A stretch of 9,120 bases of DNA from an uncultured Kouleothrix sp. (GTDB lineage Bacteria; Chloroflexota; Chloroflexia; Chloroflexales; Roseiflexaceae). Position numbers and translations under genes: made by a program. Positions 6,762-9,120 of the stretch are shown here, piece after piece. Numbering within the stretch: position 1 is the stretch's first letter; every line of letters begins with the position of its first letter. Location: contig CALLYN010000270.1 in NCBI GenBank assembly GCA_937858455.1, positions 1 to 9,120 on the forward strand, given 5' to 3'. The notes under the pieces were generated by a model. The model saw only the letters and a list, made by a program, of their open reading frames with translations. It made no database searches and was not told the origin of the DNA.

Positions 6762-7727
6762 TTACAAAAAGAGTGAGTCGACAAACGCCTGCGCGTCGAA
6801 CATGGCCAGGTCGCCGATCTTCTCGCCGGTGCCGATATAGCGGATGGGCCGCTCGATATCCTGGGCAATCGCGAAGGCGATCCCGCCCTTGGCAGTGCCG
6901 TCGAGCTTGGTCACGGCCACGTCGGTCACCTCGACCGCCTGCATAAACGACTTAGCCTGAAGCACGCCGTTCTGGCCGGTGGTCGCGTCGATCACCAGCA
7001 GCACCTCGTGGGGCGCGTCGGGGATGCGGCGGCGGATGATATTGCGCAGCTTCTCAAGCTCGCGCATCAGGTTGGCCTTGGCGTGGAGGCGGCCGGCGGT
7101 GTCGACGATCAGCACATCGACGTTTTGGGCCAGCGCGGCCTCGACCGCGTCGTACACCACCGCACCGGGGTCGGCGCCCTGCCCGCGCGTCACAACCGGC
7201 ACGCCGGCGCGCTCGGCCCATGTTTCGAGCTGCTCGGTGGCGGCGGCGCGGAAAGTGTCGGCGGCAGCCAGCAGCACATTCTTGCCGAACTGGGCCTTCA
7301 GCCGCTGGGAAAGCTTGGCGATCAGCGTGGTTTTGCCGGCGCCATTGACGCCAACCACCAGCAGCACATACGGCCGGGCCTGGGCTGGTGCGCGCACCTG
7401 ATCCTGGAACACGCGCACCATCTCGGCTTTGAGCATATCTTTGGCCTCGCGCACGCGCTTGACGCCATTGCGATTGCAGCGGTCGCGGGTGCGGTTCACG
7501 AGGTACTGTGTGGTTTCGACGCCCACATCGGCCTGGATCAGCAGCGCCTCCAGGTCGTCCCAGAACTCTTCGGTGATCGGGTCGTCGACCGCGAACAAGC
7601 CGGAGATCTGGCCGAAAAAGCCGCGGCGCGCCTTTTCGGTGGCCTGGTCGATCTTCTGCTCTTCCTGCTGAGCCTCTTCCTCGGTGCGTGGTGCGTCCTG
7701 GCCTCGGCCAAATAAACGTCGGAACAT
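6762..7727 (-). CDS. ftsY: Signal recognition particle receptor FtsY
   Basis: FtsY is the membrane-associated SRP receptor GTPase that docks Ffh-ribosome complexes at the translocon for cotranslational insertion of membrane proteins. The 321-residue product has a short charged N-terminus (1-35, Glu/Gln-rich) in place of the long acidic A domain of Escherichia coli FtsY. The N domain follows (about 36-110, with FFGQISGLF and LEALLIQADVGVETT), then the G domain: P-loop GVNGAGKTT (126-134), ADTFRAAATEQL (156-167, the SRP-GTPase insertion-box region), DTAGRLH (209-215), TKLDGTAKGG (273-282) and GTGEKIGDLAMFDAQAFVDSLF (299-320). All GTPase motifs are intact. ATG 7727 has AAAGGA (7737-7742) 9 nt upstream. 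The gene follows its own promoter and a long structured leader, and heads a same-strand run reaching acpS. Confidence 0.97.
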   Translation of the reverse strand: MFRRLFGRGQDAPRTEEEAQQEEQKIDQATEKARRGFFGQISGLFAVDDPITEEFWDDLEALLIQADVGVETTQYLVNRTRDRCNRNGVKRVREAKDMLKAEMVRVFQDQVRAPAQARPYVLLVVGVNGAGKTTLIAKLSQRLKAQFGKNVLLAAADTFRAAATEQLETWAERAGVPVVTRGQGADPGAVVYDAVEAALAQNVDVLIVDTAGRLHAKANLMRELEKLRNIIRRRIPDAPHEVLLVIDATTGQNGVLQAKSFMQAVEVTDVAVTKLDGTAKGGIAFAIAQDIERPIRYIGTGEKIGDLAMFDAQAFVDSLFL

Positions 7728-7745
7728 CGATCAATATCCTTTAGC

Positions 7746-7790
7746 GTGCTCGGTTTTGCTAGCGCGGCGCGCCGCGATGGAACCGAACAC
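7746..7790 (-). other. Extended stem-loop in the ftsY leader, next to the ribosome binding site
   Basis: On the minus strand, outer arms GTGTTCGGTT and AACCGAGCAC pair over 10 positions in RNA, one being a U-G pair; on the plus strand that pair is a C-A mismatch. Inside is the 14-bp palindrome CGCGGCGCGCCGCG (7763-7776), which can fold as a 5-bp stem with a CGCG loop. The structure ends 3 nt before the ftsY AAAGGA site, so it could affect ribosome access. Being better paired on the ftsY strand supports a function in that transcript. The regulator or ligand, if any, is unknown. Confidence 0.5.
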
Positions 7791-7836
7791 AGAGGGCAAG
7801 CGACTACGGTGCGGCAGCCATGAGACTTCATCGGAA

Positions 7837-7872
7837 GCAGGGGAGCCGGAGGGGCGAAGCCCCAAGCCCCGC
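7837..7872 (-). other. GC-rich stem-loop in the 5' part of the ftsY leader
   Basis: In the minus-strand transcript GCGGGG (7867-7872) can pair with CCCCUGC (7837-7843), including one G-U pair that would be an A-C mismatch on the plus strand. It encloses a tight GGGGC-UUC-GCCCC hairpin (7851-7863). It starts about a dozen nt after the predicted transcription start. The sequence also resembles GC-rich intergenic repeat elements, so a dispersed repeat is an alternative reading that only a genome scan could settle. Confidence 0.35.
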
Positions 7873-7889
7873 CATTTTTAATACGGTCT

Positions 7890-7918
7890 ATTATAGCGTT
7901 TCAGCGCGCATTTGTACA
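7890..7918 (-). promoter_or_regulatory. Predicted sigma-70-type promoter for the ftsY gene run
   Basis: On the minus strand the -35 is TGTACA (7918-7913, 4 of 6 matches to TTGACA), the spacer is 17 nt and the -10 is a perfect TATAAT (7895-7890). The expected start of transcription is near 7884, giving a leader of about 155 nt before ftsY. The region is AT-rich against a very GC-rich background. It lies directly after the terminator of the upstream gene, where a new transcription unit is expected. Confidence 0.65.
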
Positions 7919-7922
7919 AATG
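7909..7922. promoter_or_regulatory. 14-bp perfect palindrome over the ftsY -35 box, candidate operator
   Basis: CATTTGTACAAATG is its own reverse complement and covers the whole predicted -35 hexamer. A dimeric repressor bound here would block RNA polymerase. It also contributes the T-rich tail of the terminator on its right, so part of the palindrome may serve both elements. No regulator gene is present in the window to pair with it. Confidence 0.45.
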
Positions 7923-7948
7923 GGCAGGGCGCGACGCGCCCTGCCCAT
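7920..7948 (-). terminator. Intrinsic terminator after the FmdB-like gene
   Basis: A perfect 14-bp inverted repeat (arms ATGGGCAGGGCGCG and CGCGCCCTGCCCAT around one central base) is the strongest hairpin found in the window. On the minus strand it starts 33 nt after the FmdB-like stop and runs into ATTTGT, a short U-rich tail. The tail is interrupted, so termination may be partial. It separates the FmdB/NnrD side from the ftsY promoter. Confidence 0.7.
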
Positions 7949-7981
7949 CTCGCGAAGCCTCAGGTTGACCTTGGCCGGGCG

Positions 7982-8383
7982 CTAGCCCCAGCCCAGGTCG
8001 TCGGGTTTGCTCTGGCGCTTGCGGCCGGGCTGCCCGCCCGCGCCTTCGTCCTGCTCGTCGCCGCTCAGCTCTTCTTCCATCATCTGATCGACCAGCTCGT
8101 CCCAGTCGTCGCCGGCCTCGTCGCCAAGCTCTTTGCCCAGCTTCTTCGCCCAGCGCGCGATCGAGCGCGGGTCGTTTTCGTCGAGCCCGGCGAGCTTGGA
8201 GGGGTCGGCCAGGTTTTCAAAGCGCGCCTCCTCCGATTTCACCACCGCCACGCGCGACACCGCGCGGCGCACTGCGGTGTTGCCGCAGCGCGGGCATGCC
8301 AGGCCGGCCGGGTCGGTGAAGCCGCGCACCAGCTTTTGAAAGCGCCCGTTGCACTCGGGGCAGATGTATTCGTAGATCGGCAT
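7982..8383 (-). CDS. FmdB-family zinc-ribbon protein
   Basis: The 133-residue product opens with MPIYEYICPECNGRFQKLVRGF, the hallmark of the FmdB/CxxC_CxxC_SSSS zinc-ribbon family, with zinc ligands Cys8, Cys11, Cys30 and Cys33 (CPEC and CPRC). The family was named for a putative regulator of formamide degradation genes in Methylophilus, but most members have no proven function. After the ribbon and a linker there is a helical acidic region (about 68-110, with WAKKLGKELGDEAGDDWDELVDQMMEEEL) and a polar basic/acidic tail, so the protein is longer than the roughly 70-110 residues usual for the family. ATG 8383 has CAGGA 6 nt upstream. It lies between the nnrD stop and a strong terminator, so it may be the last gene of that transcript. 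Confidence 0.9.
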   Translation of the reverse strand: MPIYEYICPECNGRFQKLVRGFTDPAGLACPRCGNTAVRRAVSRVAVVKSEEARFENLADPSKLAGLDENDPRSIARWAKKLGKELGDEAGDDWDELVDQMMEEELSGDEQDEGAGGQPGRKRQSKPDDLGWG

Positions 8384-8393
8384 GGTGTTTCCT

Positions 8394-8421
8394 GTTGCAG
8401 GTTGGCGGGTTGCAGGTTGGC
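8394..8421. repeat. Two-copy 13-bp direct repeat upstream of the FmdB-like gene
   Basis: GTTGCAGGTTGGC occurs at 8394-8406 and again, identical, at 8409-8421, separated by GG (15-bp period). It sits in the 67-bp gap between the nnrD stop and the FmdB-like start, just upstream of that gene's ribosome binding site. Two copies could be a slippage product, the edge of a degenerate tandem repeat, or a paired protein-binding site. Confidence 0.65.
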
Positions 8422-8450
8422 TGACCCAAACATCACTATTCTGGCAAGTT

Positions 8451-9120
8451 CTAACCCCTCAGTGCCTTGATCGCCAGCGGCAGGCGGGGCAGCAGGTCGC
8501 CGGCGAGCGTGCCCATATCGCCCAAGTCGTCGCGCAGCAGCCGGCCGGCGGCGCTATGCAGGTACACGCCCAGCACGGCCGCGTCGAACGGCGCCATGCC
8601 CTGGGCCAGCAGCCCGGCGATCGCGCCGGCCAGCACATCGCCGGTGCCGGCGGTGGCCAGCGCGGGGTTCGCGCCGTCGTTCACCACGCTGCGGCCGGCC
8701 GGGCTTGCCACCACGGTGGTAGCGCCCTTGAGCACCACCACCTGGCCCCATGTTCGCGCGGCGTCTTCGGCGGCCTGCACGTGGTCGTCGTTCAGCGGCT
8801 CGGCGCCGAGCAGGCGCTGCATCTCGCCGGGGTGCGGCGTCAGCACGCAGCGCTCGCGCGGCAGGTGCTCCCACCACTGATCAATCTGGCCCAGCAGCGT
8901 CAGCGCGTCGGCGTCGATCACGGTTGGCGGTAGCTCGCGCCGCTGGGCATCGGCGGGCTTGCCGGCCACGGCGCCAACGCGGAAGCCGATCTGGCCGCGC
9001 TGGCGCGGCGCGTCGACGCCCAGCAGGCGCACGAGAAACTCGCGGTTTGGCGCCTCGCGGCCCAGGCCCGGCCCGACCAGCAGCGCCTGGAAGCCGCCAA
9101 GGTGCGCGAGCGCCTCGTCG
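8451..9120 (-). CDS. nnrD: ADP-dependent NAD(P)H-hydrate dehydratase (NnrD / YjeF C-terminal domain), partial
   Basis: This enzyme (EC 4.2.1.136) repairs damaged NADHX/NADPHX to NAD(P)H using ADP. In most bacteria the domain is the C-terminal half of a bifunctional protein fused to the NnrE epimerase. The 222 visible codons (frame reading from base 9119) contain LLVGPGLG, then PPTVIDADALTLL, the CVLTPHPGEMQRLLG block, VVVLKGATTVV, the signature NPALATAGTGDVLAGAIAGLLAQG with the catalytic aspartate of GTGD, and AAVLGVYLHSAAGRLL near the end. All are standard for the ribokinase-like dehydratase fold. Between the GPGLG region and the VIDADAL strand there is a somewhat long loop of about 45 residues. 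The 5' end and any epimerase domain are outside the window, so single-domain versus fused form cannot be decided. Confidence 0.93.
   Translation of the reverse strand, partial: DEALAHLGGFQALLVGPGLGREAPNREFLVRLLGVDAPRQRGQIGFRVGAVAGKPADAQRRELPPTVIDADALTLLGQIDQWWEHLPRERCVLTPHPGEMQRLLGAEPLNDDHVQAAEDAARTWGQVVVLKGATTVVASPAGRSVVNDGANPALATAGTGDVLAGAIAGLLAQGMAPFDAAVLGVYLHSAAGRLLRDDLGDMGTLAGDLLPRLPLAIKALRG

Noticed and set aside
7791..7872. Possible tRNA or SRP RNA in the ftsY leader (GCCCCGCCA end, CGGAAGCAG)
   Set aside because: No T-loop TTCRA motif, no cloverleaf and no SRP core (GGAAGGAAGCA with its symmetric loops) could be found on either strand.
7684..7881. Small plus-strand open frame across the ftsY leader
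   Set aside because: There is no ribosome site and no domain, and it overlaps the promoter-proximal leader and the ftsY start.

Overview
This is a GC-rich, gene-dense bacterial chromosomal segment made mostly of housekeeping genes. No tRNA, rRNA, CRISPR array, insertion sequence or phage gene is visible. The protein style points most to Chloroflexota (class Chloroflexia): a GSI-alpha-type glutamine synthetase, a LysW-like zinc ribbon, a FecR-like membrane protein and very GC-rich third codon positions. That placement is an inference and was not tested by any search.

Left part, plus strand: the last 74 codons of an enoyl-CoA hydratase/isomerase (crotonase) family gene, then an UMF1/Atg22-type MFS transporter, then a membrane-anchored alpha/beta hydrolase with a complete Ser-Asp-His triad. 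The hydrolase converges on acpS, and the two coding ends overlap by 35 bp.

Middle and right, minus strand, read from right to left: the C-terminal part of NAD(P)H-hydrate dehydratase (NnrD), an FmdB-type zinc-ribbon protein, a strong hairpin terminator, a well-formed promoter with a 14-bp palindrome across its -35 box, and a structured leader of about 155 nt. Then come ftsY, a 65-residue LysW-like zinc ribbon probably starting at TTG, a small lipoprotein overlapping it by 8 bp, glnA, a single-pass FecR-like protein with a beta-rich C-terminal domain, and acpS. Gaps are short (50, -8, 48, 157 and 8 bp), so ftsY to acpS could be one long transcript. The 157-bp gap after glnA, which holds an inverted repeat, is the likeliest place for a break.

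Functionally the cluster mixes membrane protein targeting (FtsY), nitrogen assimilation (GlnA), acyl carrier protein activation (AcpS), metabolite repair (NnrD) and cell-envelope proteins. The least ordinary parts are the ftsY leader, where G-U pairs favour RNA structure on the ftsY strand, and the LysW-like protein, which lies near glnA and ends in Glu-Ser-Tyr-Gly instead of the LysW Glu-Asp-Trp-Gly-Glu tail. No clearly new multi-gene system is evident.
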